Below, piece after piece: positions 48,151-60,019 of a stretch of DNA of 64,000 bases. The stretch is taken from assembly GCA_033026295.1 (NCBI GenBank), contig CM065183.1, forward strand, positions 22,721,855 through 22,785,854, written 5' to 3'. The notes below the pieces were generated by a model that saw only the letters and a program-made list of their open reading frames with translations, ran no database searches and was not told where the DNA came from. Each line of letters begins with the position of its first letter. Within the stretch, counting starts at the first letter, position 1. Made by a program: the position numbers and the translations under genes. This DNA comes from Channa striata (lineage: Eukaryota > Chordata > Actinopteri > Anabantiformes > Channidae).

Positions 48151-50221
48151 TGTTGGCAAAAAATGAAACCTGGAGTCCAGGATGTCGTCCCACACGAGCT
48201 ACGCTCAGCTTCTTGTTGTCTCTAAACACGGCTGGTTTTGGTTCAGAGCTCAGACCTTTGGCTGGTTTGCTGGACTGTGGGTTCTGCCCTGTCCGGGTCT
48301 TGTGTTCTGGATGTGTGACTGCCTTTGGACTGGGTCTGAATCTCCTCCTGGACTGAGCTACTAGCAGCTGATGCCACGTTTAGCTGCTATGTGTCGCTAA
48401 CATTAGCGGATTTAAAGCCAAAAATACATTTTCAGTCACAGTAGGTAAACCCAAGTTTTAGTTCAGGACTGGGTGCAGATTGGTTTTCGCTCGTCTCTGT
48501 TTTTATCGTAACATCTGTTAAAGTCCTTCTGCTTTAATGAGCTGCAGACTGTCTACTCTCCCATCAGGCATCAGGGCAGCTGAACTCACATCAAAGAGAA
48601 GCTGGAAGAAGTTGGAAATGTGATAAAAGCTTTGCTGGAGAACAACACAGACACTACAGAGACTTCTGTGTCCTAATACTGGGCCCCACAATCATGTGAA
48701 TGAGTCTCTGCTCATCCTTGACAGGATTAACGGACATTATCAGTGGGGCACTGTCAGTCCTCTGTCTGTCGTCCATCAGCTGATCCAGGACCTCAGTCTT
48801 AACAGGATGATCCAAAACGGCAGGGGGAAGCAGCACTGCAAGAGGTGAACAATGACAAATTATAATTTTAAAAACCAGGAAAAGAGGAACAAAGAAAAAG
48901 AGAATAAAAACTATTATTAATCTAAACAAAGGTTTCACAAACACCTGTGGACAGAAACAGCCGGGTCTGGTTTACCTAAAGGTTTTAGTCTGGGTTGATA
49001 TGCTAATGTCGTCATGGTGACACGGCAAACATCATAAAACAAACAAACTAACAAAATCCATTCACTGTGAGTGAAGCAGAATCTTCACCCTTTTCCAAGT
49101 ACCACAGAGACCAGGTGCAGCCGACCTCGGTTTCTCCGAGTCATCAGAGTGAGTAGATCTCCGATCTGAGACGATGAAACTCAGTGTCCACAGGTATTTG
49201 ACCATAGAATTCCTCACACACACGTGAGTCTGCGGGGGCTGAGTTGTTTCATTTAACAAACAGGTGAAAAGCTTTGCTCTCACCTGTCCACGTCCGCACA
49301 GACTGAATTCATTTTATTCATTTGGCCTTTTAATATGAAAAGCTCACCAGGAAGTGTGAGGTAAACTCGTTCACAGATCCACGGCTCCACCTGCTGCTAC
49401 AGCAGAGGATTTCTGTTTCGTACCACTTTGTACTTTTCCTCTGCTCCATTTTCCTGAAGCTTCAGTCAGTATCAGTCAGTACATTCAGTGGTGAACTCAG
49501 CTGCTCCCTCACCTGTCGTTTGCATGATTAACATCCTCGAGTTGCACAGTATTTAAAAGAATTCATTTTATTTTTTATCTGTGAGTCACTTCCAAAATGC
49601 AGTGCCAACACTTTCAGCCTGTAGTTAGTACTTGAACCTGAATAAGGACTTTGAAGTGGTAGTCTAAGTCTTGTGTTTGTGCACTCGGACCACCTCTTGA
49701 AGCTGCAGTGGTGATTTTGTCCTACAGGGAGCAGGAAAGACACCAGGACACGTAACGTGTGTGCAACACAACCACACCCAGCCCGCACAGACACATGGAT
49801 GGAGATGTGACCATGAATCACCACGGCCGGCTCTGTGTGTGTCTGAGTGTGTGTGTTTATGGAACAGCACCGCCATGTTCCTCTGAACTGACTAAACCTG
49901 AACGTGTCATTTAAGTCACCATGTCTCTGACCGGTGTTAGAAATTCCACTCCGCAGATCATGGACTGTCTGAAATACACAAAGACACGAGGAGTAAAAAG
50001 TACAGATCAATAATCAATCGATACACACAATGATTATCGTAACTTTGCTGTTTGTTCCAGCAAGATCAAAGTCTAAACCAACAGGTGTGTGACAACACAG
50101 GAAATAATTTCTCAGAAGATGAGGATGGTAACATAAAGACCAAGCCCCGCTGAAGCTTCATGTCTGACTGATGCTGCTGGACCAGTTTGATGATAACTGG
50201 CCCAAACACACACTCACACAC

Positions 50222-50332
50222 ACACATTAGGGGTGTGGTCTGCGTGTGTGAGCAGGGTGCGGCTCCTGGACTTTAAGCACAGCAGTTTTCCCACAGCTTC
50301 AGTTTGTGTGTGCAGCTCTCAGGTGGATTCAG
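50222..50332 (+). promoter_or_regulatory. lgals3: lgals3 promoter region and non-coding exon 1
   Basis: A donor CAG|gtaggt at 50,333 ends a likely short non-coding first exon. It is inferred from the need for an upstream exon: coding exon 2 begins with acceptor sequence at 51,239, and galectin-3 genes have a non-coding exon 1. A weak TATA-like 'ctttaag' is near 50,270. The exact start is not visible. Confidence 0.4.
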
Positions 50333-51255
50333 GTAGGTCCTCAGCACGTCTCATTCTTTCCTTCAGACTTTAACTTTTTATTTGCAGCTGTGTGTCTGAA
50401 AACTGCCTGAGTTTCTGTGTGTGTTCGTGAATAGAAACAGGAAGTGAATCTGAAAGTGAGACATCAAAGTTCAGGTCGAGGAAACAGTTTGTGCGGAAGA
50501 CGACTTCATTCAGCTTTTTGAGACAAAACTGCAGTATTTATTTTGGAAGCGAGAAGTCGAGTTTTGGTGAAAACAACAGAGATCAGTGCAGAGAGAGCGA
50601 GAGAGAGAGAGAGAAAGTGGTGAGGGGAACTCCACCCTCCACCAACACAGAATGCAGCAGTGGAAAAACACCCAGTGTGTCCTCAGGTACTGCATCAGTG
50701 TGTCTGGTCATTCTCAGTCAGAACCATCTGTGCATAAAATGAGGTTCTGCTATGTCCTGTAAAACTAATGTTGACTAGTTGGTGTGAAACAGTGGAGTCC
50801 GAATCTGCCGTGCTTCCAAAAACCACATTGGGGACTGGAACATAAATGTTGCACCAGAGTTTTGGAGTATTTAAGGACGTGTTGATCTGTTGTGCAGTGT
50901 CAACAACAAGTGTCCTCCCAAAAGTTGTCAGTTGTCCACTTAAAAACCAGGTCAGGTGAAGGCCAGGTTTTCCTGTGATAAGATTTGGAGATTTGAAAAC
51001 GTTCCACATGACTTTTACAGTACTGTACTGCATTTAAGTGACATGCAGCTGCTGCTGAAGGGGGCAGAAAAATAGGAACATTTGTAAAATCAGTTTATTG
51101 AATTCAGGGTAAAATAAAAACCGAGACCAGGTCGTTCTGGATCAGGGTTTTTATTGTTCGTGTCAGGACACATCTACCACACCCTGCGACGCATCTTCCT
51201 CCTGCTGCTAAAGCTATAAACCTGTTCTCTGTGTTTCAGATCAACGAGAAGCAGC

Positions 51256-54200
51256 ATGGATGTAAGTCACAGTTTACCTTTGTTCCTGTCACAGTTCTGC
51301 TACTACTGCTGCCTGTCATCAGTGTCCCTCTCTTTTCTGTCCAGTTCAGGTATCGTTCAGTTTCTGTGTTTTCTGCCACTGCGCTTTGGAAAAGCATTTT
51401 TTAATTTGATGAAACACAGATGAGATGTGGAGCTGCATTAAAAAGTTTAAATGTAGACCAGGTGTGTCCTGTGGTCCTGAGTTCAGTGGACCTGGATCGT
51501 CCCTGTATGCATTGGTTCGGGCTCTGTGGGGCTTGTAGTTTCCAGCTGGTCTGATGTGGGAATGAAACCCTGCATGAACTGGATTTAAGTTCACCATCAC
51601 TTTTCAAGTACAAATACAAACTTCACATAGAACTGTGTCTAGTGTGGACACACACTGAGGGACAACACAATTCGCCTCTGCACCCCGCTCGCTTCTCTCC
51701 ATAGTTTGCATCCACAGGAGCCGAGTCAGCCGAAAACCACAACGACAAACTTTGAATATAAGTTCAGATTTTTATCTTGACACGTTTGGTCCAAACAGGA
51801 CACGCGTTCTGCAGGTCCACTCTGGACTTAAACTTCCAAAGAGAAAAAGAACTCGTCCATCAAACGAGTGCTTGAATAGATGTTTAACATGAATACAGCT
51901 GCACAAAATCAAAGCTGCGCAACCTGAATGTCTGCAAGTGGTTCGTTTTACCATTTATGATTCGAACCAGCACCTTTTATCCTGAGCATTCCTGAGCAGC
52001 CTCTCACCTGAACACACCCTCACTGCACTCACACACCATGAGCCTCTCCCCTGCTGCTTTCAGAGACAAGCTTCTGCTCCTTTTCAGCAGAGTGTTTGAG
52101 TGTGACTGAGTCTGTTTGAGCAGGAGTGGACTGACTGTCAGGAAGTCCACCGTATTTTTCACAGATTCCTTTCGACAAACTGCAGAGGTGCTGCTGTTCT
52201 CTGCAACACTGAGCTGCCGCGTGACAGCAGAGGCAGCTCACAGTGTGTTGCATAATGCAAAACATGGAGAGGAGGAGGAGAAAGATGCAAACTATGCAGC
52301 AAGTAATTAAAGCAGCGGGTGCTTGTGGTGACAAACACAGTGAACACAGTGTGTTGGCTGAAATGGGAGGAAGGCATAAAGAGCGGGTGGAGACATGTTA
52401 GAGACACGTTCCCTATCCTGAGCTGCACAGAGGAACAGAGGAAACTCCCGTGAGGACAGAAAACTCGGAAGCAGCAACATGACCACAGGAGCGAAAAGTC
52501 AAACTCCATTTGAAACAGTTTGTTCATTTTTTTAAATTGTTTGTTGGCTACAGGTGAACACAGGTGAACACAGGTGAACACAGGTGAACACAGGTGAACA
52601 CAGGTGAACACAGGTGAACACAGGTGAACTGTGATTAGCTCACCTTCAGTTTTTCACTCAAATCTGACCTCCTCAGAACTACTGAAACTTCTTCTGAGTG
52701 AAATATTAGTTTCTGAGTGAACTCTCTCACTACATTACCCATGAGCCTCAGCAGCTGTCGCCATAGAGAAGCAAAGAACTGAACGTCAATTCTTTTTGGC
52801 TGGATAAAGAGAATAAATTTGAAGTGGATCTCAGTACCAGTTAACTGTGATTGTCACACAGTGACCTGGGGGACAGTAGAAGGTAAAGTGTCCTTCTCTC
52901 TCTGCAGCTCTCAGAAGCGCTGGAGGGTTGGCCCAACAATTCTGGCCAATCAGGAACACAGCAGCAAAACTCACCTTGGCCCGGACAACCCAACAACCCA
53001 ACCTGGCCAGGTACATCATCACCCTGCTTTTGTCACGTCAGCTTCCTTTTGTGCGGGAATGTGACGCCCACATCTTTGAAATCATTCTGAGGATGAACAT
53101 TTTTATTCCTAAAAGAAGTGATAACTGTAGTGAAGTCTAACGCATTTTAAAACCTTTGAGAATCCAAAATGATTATGTAGAAAACTGGGAACTATACCTT
53201 TTTTAAAACAAAGTTTCAATATTATAAACATATTATGACTCGTTAGGCCACATTTTATAAACTGAAAAAGTCAAAATTTTATCTAAATGATCAATAAAGT
53301 TGCAGTGAGTAAGATTTAGTGGATCTAATATCGTCATTAAGTTTTGATTAGCCGCATTGAAATAAGAATCATAGTTATTATAGCTTAAAATGCGTCTTTT
53401 CTATTTACCATGTTCCCCACGTTAATACAGTACAGTTAAATTCAACTTTATTTATATAGCACCAATTTACAACAAAGTCATATCAAGCCAACAACTCCCC
53501 CTTGAGCAGCTATAGGCAACAGTGGAGAGGAAAAACTCCCTTTCCAGCAGAACCAGGCTAAGGGTGAGACCATCTGCCTTGTCCCATTGGGCTGAGTACT
53601 TTAATAATGGAAAATTAAAAGGGAGGCAGAGCCTTTACCTTTAGCCTCCATCATACCTTAAAGATCTCCTTGTATCGTATCATCCTAATACACCATTTTG
53701 GTCTCAGAATTTCCCTCCCTACCAATTAATTTTCTCTGCCTCCCATTCTACATTATTTTTTAAATTCAAAACCAGGATTGATTCCTCCCAGTAGTACTGG
53801 GGGCCAGAGTTATGTCATTGAAAGTAACGATACAGTTGGAAAACATGTTTCTTAGACTTTTAGGCCCAAACACAATAACTTCAGTTTTATCTGAGTCTAG
53901 AAGAAGGAAATTATACGTCATCCAGTCCCTTATGCTTTTAGTTTGATTAATTGATTTGTTTCATCCGGTTTCACAGATAGATATAACTGCGTGTCGTCAG
54001 CGTAGCAATGGAAATTTGGTAATAATGTGTCCTAGAGGAGGCATATGTAGAGTAAAGAGTACTGGTCCTAACACAGAGCCTTGTGGAACTCCATAACTAA
54101 CTTTTGTGTGGTGGAAGATTCATCATTAACGTGAACAAGTTGGAGTCTATCTGATAGATATGATTTAAACCAGTTAAGTGCAGTTCATTTAATCCCAGTC

Positions 54201-56683
54201 ACAACAAACCAAACTCTTGCTCTAGAGAGAATATCATGTTTTACACTAAAGTTTGTGGCTTGAATGTGGAGAAAATCCAGCCCCGCTAGGTCTGGTGTTT
54301 ACTAAGGATTTAATTATCTGATTAAATTCTTACATTTTCACTTTGTTTTTAATATCTATAAAATGTTTAAAAACCGGGGACTGTGCTCATGCTAGAATAA
54401 TTTGACAAATGTAAGGGTTATTAATCTTAAAACCGAGCTCCCGCGTTAACTTGTATCTTTTGACAGACCAGCGTTCCCCGGTCCAATATGGCTGCGACGT
54501 TGGCCGATGCGTTGTCTTAAAATGCTAATGTTAGCCAATCATTTCCCTTTCGGTGCTCCTTCACATTCAAAGCAGCCCTTTTTCATAACACCAAGTGTTT
54601 GTTATTGCAAAGCAGCTACATCGGAAGTGTGATCTTATCTTAAAAGAGAGTTTAGAGTCAAGGTCCACGTCATAGAGTTAAATCTCTCACCTTTATATGC
54701 CACTGAATTTTACACACTGCACCCTTTTATATTATGAGATTTTAATTACTCATTACACCTTTTTCAATGTACTATGACTTTATAGTTGAAATAATTAAGT
54801 TTGTTTTTATTTATATTTCAAATGTCGAAACATTTGGACATTTTCTACTTTACGGATTATAGTTTACATTCACTCCTTATTTTATTAGCGCTTGTTTTTG
54901 TAATAATATGACATATAAGACATTTTATAGTTTGGTCCCATGGTCCCATTTGTCATGAAAACAATCTGAAAACACCCTGTGTGTGGTAAAATCAAGAGTG
55001 ATTACACAGGTTTCTATGCTGGTTTGTTGCTTTTCTCCTGTAAATTCAGTGATTCTCTGTGATTGTGCATAAAGCAGAAATCAGCCCATGATCAACAGAG
55101 TGCATAGAAACATTTTATACCTACACAGGGGTCAGAACATTTTAAACTGACAGAAATTGCTTACTGTAAATGGTCAAATCTAGACTCAAGAGGGTCAATC
55201 AAAGTGAAAGTATTAATTAAAACTGATTTGATCAAATTAAAACCAATCCTCAGGTCAACCAGGCAGTAACCCCACCTGGCCTGGAGGTCCCGGGGGTCAA
55301 CCTGCTCCTAATCCCACCTGGCCTGGAGGTCCTGGGGGTCAACCTGCTCCTAACCCCACCTGGCCTGGAGGCCCAGCCCAAGGTGGAGGTGTGTGGCCAG
55401 GAGGCAACCCCAGCCAGCCCACTTGGCCCTCCCCCCAACCCAGTGCACCTGGAGGATGGTCCAGTCCTTCACCTGGACCTGGTGTCCCAGCAGCCCCCCA
55501 GCAGAGTCTGGTGAGATGGAGAGATGGAGGCATGGTGGAATGGATGGTTGATGTAGACTTTTGACTTTGTTATGTAAAGTGCCTTGAGGTGACTTTGTTG
55601 TAGAGTGGCGCTGTATAAATAAAGTTGAATTGAATTGAATAATGTAATAACCAGTAGTGTCTTTGTTGACAGGCAGTGCCATACAAAGAGAGTCTTCCCA
55701 ATGGAGTTTATGACAACATGCTGATCACCATCGCTGGACTCATCAAACCCAATGCTGACAAGTCAGTCTGAACTTCAGTCATTTGATCAATTTCTGTAGG
55801 TGGCATGTTGGACACAGAACGATAGGAAACTGATAATCAGCAGTATGTAAGCGGCGATTGCATTTTTGGAAGTCTTATTAGTTTTATTGTGTTGATTGTA
55901 TATAATGAACAAATACAAACTACTCTAATAAATACTGTAGAATCATGATATACTATTAGAAAATTCTACACTTTTGTAATATACTATATATTAGATTTTT
56001 TTCTATACTGTTGTATACTCCACTATTTAATGTAAAGTCAATTGACTGAAATTATTTGACCAATATAAATATTGTCATGCAGTTTTTTCCATTTCATTTC
56101 AGATTTAATAAGCATTGTATTAAAATGAGCAAGAAGAGAATGGATCAGAATACTTTGAAGTCATGTTGTGTATTTGCCTGAAAGACCATTTTGTGTTGCC
56201 ACTAATCGACACACTCAGGAATCAGTGACCATCTGTTTTTTTAGGATCACAGTGGATCTGTGTTCAGGAAAAGATCTGGCCTTCCACTTGAATCCTCGCT
56301 TCAACGAGGGTGGCAAGCAGGTGATTGTTAGGAACAGCTGCTTCGGCGAGAAATGGGGGAGAGAGGAGAGAGAGCTGACGAGCTTCCCCTTCGCCAGAGG
56401 ACAACCGTTCGAGGTCAGATAGTTGTTTCTTTTTACCTTTTATTCACAGGGAGCTGCTGAGTCTGTCTTAAAGGCCAGTCCACAAATGTGTGATCGAATT
56501 GATGAGTGTATTTTTTTTTTGCAGATGAAGATCCTCTGCACCTCCACAGAGTTTAGAGTGGCCGTCAACCATCTTCATCAGCTGGTGTTCAAACACAGGC
56601 AAACCAACCTGAGATCTATCAACTTGCTCTGCATCTACAACGACCTCAGCCTTTCCAAGGTTCAGATAGATACTCTGTCCTGA
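51256..56683 (+). CDS. lgals3: Galectin-3 (chimera-type beta-galactoside-binding lectin)
   Basis: Coding exons: 51256-51261 (ATG-GAT only; exon from 51,240), 52908-53010, 55254-55510, 55673-55761, 56245-56413 and 56525-56683. Phases agree throughout, giving 260 residues against 250 in human. The tiny first coding exon is typical of the gene. Residues 3-122 are a Pro/Gly-rich tail with WPG repeats; residues 123-260 are the carbohydrate-recognition domain. The sugar-binding residues are all present: H166, N168 and R170 (HLNPR), N182, W189 and E192 (WGREER), each eight positions beyond its human counterpart. Galectin-3 is secreted without a signal peptide, and none is seen here. It cross-links glycans through its N-terminal tail. 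The chimera-type architecture excludes other galectins. Confidence 0.96.
52551..52630 (+). repeat. Eight-copy decamer repeat (CAGGTGAACA) in lgals3 intron
   Basis: Eight head-to-tail copies of CAGGTGAACA, the last ending CT instead of CA. Every unit holds a CAGGTG E-box. AGGTGA half-sites recur every ten bases, that is, spaced as direct repeats with a four-base gap. Confidence 0.97.
53434..54330 (-). mobile_element. Decayed LINE retrotransposon with reverse-transcriptase remnants (lgals3 intron)
   Basis: On the minus strand the catalytic core reads HCYADDTQLYLS (bases 53,975-54,010). Upstream in another frame is PQGSVLGPVLFTLHMPPLGH, and further up YLSDRLQLVHVNDESSTT. The frame shifts between these blocks, so the copy is dead. 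The plus-strand start (AAATTCAACTTTATTTATATAGCACC) is the tail also found at 22,721 and, inverted, at 55,565. The L2-like/CR1-group assignment is from general resemblance only. Confidence 0.75.
55268..55393 (+). repeat. 42-bp coding tandem repeat of galectin-3 tail
   Basis: Three units starting at 55,268, 55,310 and 55,352 encode NPTWPGGPGGQPAP; the third diverges after NPTWPGGP. The first two are almost identical at DNA level, suggesting recent duplication. Confidence 0.92.
55565..55640 (+). mobile_element. LINE tail in lgals3 intron
   Basis: 'taaagtgccttgaggtgactttgttgtagagtggcgctgtataaataaagttgaattgaattgaat' is the inverse of the sequence at 22,721 and 53,434. It fills about half of a 162-bp intron, between the exon ending 55,510 and that starting 55,673. 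Confidence 0.75.
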
Positions 56684-56916
56684 GACAAAATGCCAGATCT
56701 AGATCAGTACCCATGGGGATCAAATAGAGATCCACCAGAGATCTAAAAGGAGGGGTTGCTTGTATCTATTGAGATTATCAGTTAAAAACAAATCTACGAC
56801 CATACTACAGGTGGTCCAGCTGAGATCTATTGAGGATCCACTAATGATCTACAACAAATTGTTGACTTAAAGGTTATAATTGGTTACACAGCAAGGAATT
56901 CACCACAATGGCAAAA

Positions 56917-57130
56917 TATTTAGTGGAAATCCACCAGACATCTACTGGGGATAACACAGGCATTTGCTGGAGACCCACCATAGATCTACTGGGGATAATG
57001 CAGGAATTTTCTGGAGATCCACCAGAGATCTATTGGGGATCACACAGGCATTTGCTGGAGACCCACCAGAGATCTACTGGGGATCATACAGGAATTTTCT
57101 GGAGATCCACCAGAGATCTACTGGGAATGA
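56917..57130. repeat. 44-bp minisatellite with 88-bp higher-order pattern
   Basis: About five units start at 56,917, 56,961, 57,005, 57,049 and 57,093. Units alternate between a 'catttgctggagaccc' type (56,961, 57,049) and an 'aattttctggagatcc' type (57,005, 57,093). More diverged relatives of 'gagatccaccagagatcta' lie at 56,725-56,860. It is non-coding and just downstream of lgals3. Confidence 0.9.
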
Positions 57131-57655
57131 GACAGACTATTATTACACCTGAATTAGATTTTGAAATACAAGATTTATGGATCCATAATAGATGTTCACA
57201 GTTTCTATAAAGTTTGAAAACAACTGTCCATAGAAAAGATAATCAATCTTGAATATGCACTAAATATGATGATTTTTGGTGAGGTTGAATTATTCCACAT
57301 AAGGTGATTAGTAAATCTACATTGGATAATTTTGAGCTAAATTTTGTTTTATTGTCATACAAAGGGTTCAGACCTTTGACCTCTGACCATGACTGTTGTA
57401 ATTTAATTCAGTGTCCTTTGATGATCCAAGATATTTTTCTGCAGTAAATCAGATTATACCACAAATGGTCATTTACTTATGTCTTTGCCTTTGTTGTTAT
57501 TTTAATTCATCTTTAAGTAAGTTGAATAACAAGTGAGGAACAAAGCAAAATGTTTCAACCAGGGAGAGAACAGGCAAAGACAAATGAGAAGAACTGTTTC
57601 ATAACACAGAGGGAGAAATATCATTTGCATTGTTTTGGGGGCAGTAAACAAAGTC

Positions 57656-57661
57656 AATAAA
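57656..57661 (+). terminator. Candidate lgals3 polyadenylation signal
   Basis: AATAAA about 970 bases after the lgals3 stop, beyond the 44-bp minisatellite. No nearer canonical hexamer stood out, but alternative signals cannot be excluded. Confidence 0.35.
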
Positions 57662-58149
57662 GTTCTTTTTCAAATGGCTTTTTGAATATTAGGTGTGAGT
57701 CTGCTGAGTTTGGCAGGTTGTTCCACCATAGGGGAATCGCTGAGGTGGGATCTGTAGCTGTGTGGTGAGGGGTGTGCATTCCCTAGATGAGGGAATTCAG
57801 AGAGGAAGGTCCTATTGAGTCGACCACACTGTATTTGAGAATCAGAGCTTTGAACCTGATGAAACCAGCGCTGATATCTGAAAAGTTGGGGGATGTGTGT
57901 CCGATTTTTCTGATTGAAAATGAGACTTGCAGCTGCATTTGGGATCATTTAGAGGGTTGGATTGTGCTGCTGGTAGCTCAGACAGCACAAGATATGACCA
58001 ATGGCTGCGCAATGAGTTGGGTTTCATTTTGAAAAAGATAGGGTTCTGGGAAAATCAGCTTCCTGAGAGGACATGCAGTCAGTGGTGTCCCTCAGATTAC
58101 TGGTATAACTTGTAAAAATGACCACCTCTGCTTCATCACTCTCCCAACA
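57662..58149. other. Non-coding interval after lgals3
   Basis: No gene or recognised repeat. Short frames are not family-like. Confidence 0.5.
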
Positions 58150-58266
58150 CAGACTACATTTACATTTTGCAGACACTTTTATCCAAAGCAACTTACAGAG
58201 TAATTTGATACATACAAATGTGGTGATGGCTGCCACTCAGGGTGCTCATCACCACCCTGAGTGGCA
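58150..58266. mobile_element. Dispersed repeat with a perfect 14-bp stem-loop
   Basis: Starts 'acatttacattttgcagacacttttatccaaagcaacttacag', a fish interspersed repeat related to 26,848. It ends with TGCCACTCAGGGTG (58,231-58,244) and its exact inverse complement (58,253-58,266) around an 8-base loop. Confidence 0.6.
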
Positions 58267-58724
58267 TGTCTTCAGGGTCTAAAATGTGTGATGTCTTAAC
58301 ACTCTCAGCCCTGCTAGCCCCCATTCCAAAAAATTTGCCTGCCAAAGAAAAAAAATCTGACTATGAACATCAAAAGCAATGACAACCCTCCAGAGATGCT
58401 TTTCCAAGGTCAGATGTGGATTTAGGCACAGGCAACATAGGCCGCTGCCTATGGCCCCAGCACAACAAATTTTAAAGTGGTAACATCATCGATATTTTTA
58501 CAGCATATTTGAACATCACATCAGTTAAATCACCTGTAGCACAGTGGAAGCGGGTGACTTTTGTTTTTGATCTTCAGCAGGCAGTTGCTGCCTGAGAAGA
58601 ATTCCAACTCACTAGGTGGGTTGTGGGACATGGGTAAGCTAATTTACATCTAATCTGCGTCGGCACAGATGAAAGATGCTGTTCATCAGAACCATTTGTT
58701 TGTGCACTCAGCTTACAGCAGTTC

Positions 58725-59090
58725 GTCCAGGGTCACATACCAGCTATAACTGCTACTCCTCCAGGCCGATGCCATCTTTAACAAGACTAGCTGGAGTCCA
58801 TCCCAGCCATCACTGGGTGGGAGGCAGGGCCCACCCAGGCTGTCTCAAGGCCAGCACAGAGAGACATACATTCACACCTACAGACAATTTAAAGTCACCA
58901 ATTAACCTAACATGCATGTCTGTAGACTATGGGAGGAAACTGGAGGAAACCCACTCACGAACAGAGAAAACATGCAAACTCAACACAGAAAGGCTGCAGA
59001 CAACTAAGGATTCAAACCAGGGGCCTTCTAAGCAGCGCAGAATCCGTGCTAATCACTCCAACACTGTGCTGCCCATTGCAGGTAACTTTA
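58725..59090 (+). mobile_element. Teleost interspersed repeat, probably LINE 3' region
   Basis: Contains 'ctggagtccatcccagccatcactgggtgggaggc', 'acattcacacctacagacaatttaaagtcaccaattaacctaacatgcatgtctgt', 'actatgggaggaaactgga' and 'gaaaacatgcaaactcaacacagaaaggc', in the order of a very common fish repeat. A short inverted relative is at 8,252-8,311. Confidence 0.8.
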
Positions 59091-59980
59091 TTAGCTTTTA
59101 CCATACTTAATGATTCATTTGTACCAACTAATTACCAGAAGTTACATCTTCAGTGTCTTGGAGGGCTTTCTGTGCACTGCCACCAGAGGGCAACATTCGA
59201 ACACCTGATCAGGTTGGTCTGTTTGCAGAGGTGTGGAGGAGAGTCCTCTCTCACCTTTGACCCATGAATGTAGCAGGGCTGTTGATCTACTAGTTTTTCT
59301 TGACTGTGCAGACTGTTCTGGAAGAAGGTCTCACTCTGTCTCCATTGCTGAGACACTAAGACTCCTGTATCAAACATGAATAGAAGCTAAGGATGTTACA
59401 TTATTTTTGAAGTTGTCACTGAGCACATAAACACGTTATGGTGAAATTCTTTCTCTGCATTTAAGCTATTCGCACTGGGGCAGTAGTGGGCACCGACAGG
59501 CAGCACCTGGAGGCCTATAAGTGTCTCACTCTACCCACTGAGAAACCAAGCTTATTATTGTACAAATAATCATCAGGTTTGTCAAAAATTAGCTATTAAA
59601 TAAAATGAAACCAACAAAATCAGAAAAAAATGTATTAAACAGTGACTAAAAGGAGACTAATACAACTCGCTGTGGGAAACTTTTAATTGTTATTAGTTTC
59701 AAATGTTTGCGTAAAATGTACTCATTCTGTGACATTTGCTTACATCAAAATACTAAAACTTTACGTGACGTTCATATTTAGTTCAGATGTTTTAAATCTC
59801 TAAACTTTTGCAGAATCTAAATATTTCACAGAATTTAAAGACAATAAAGGATTGCATTTATTTATTTTAAAGAATAAGTGTAATGTTTAATGCCTAGTAA
59901 AAACGGGTCAGAGTCCAGTCTAACTGACCACCGGCTCAGCCACACGCAGCCCGTAACTCCTCTTGGTTATAGACGAGCTT
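59091..59980. other. Non-coding interval before the 60-kb promoter
   Basis: AT-rich, with no supported gene or repeat. Confidence 0.5.
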
Positions 59981-59991
59981 CCGCCCTCTTG

Positions 59992-59999
59992 TGACGTCA
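59992..59999. promoter_or_regulatory. Palindromic CRE (TGACGTCA) in a CpG-rich promoter
   Basis: A perfect cAMP-response element, followed directly by TGACGC at 59,999-60,004, at the edge of a GC-rich segment within an AT-rich region. CREB/ATF factors bind such sites, usually close to transcription starts. An exon-like segment with a splice donor follows. Confidence 0.65.
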
Positions 60000-60019
60000 T
60001 GACGCAGCAGCTGTAGCTC

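Larger units (their letters stand above)
37479..50221. other. Gene-poor interval between dact1 and lgals3
   Basis: About 12.7 kb without a supported gene. It contains the hairpin at 38,300, several CA/TG arrays, three copies of a CA-bounded repeat (39.8, 41.0 and 47.9 kb) and a decayed minisatellite (46.5-47.15 kb). The stretch 42,050-42,540 is pyrimidine-rich repeat-like sequence I cannot assign. Short open frames here look random. Confidence 0.5.

Noticed and set aside
52159..52611. 150-codon minus-strand frame
   Set aside because: Its repetitive start is the decamer array read backwards, and the rest lies in the lgals3 intron without splice support.
56908..57210. 100-codon frame with repeated residues after lgals3
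   Set aside because: It is the translation of the 44-bp minisatellite; it lies after the galectin-3 stop and has no homology-like sequence.
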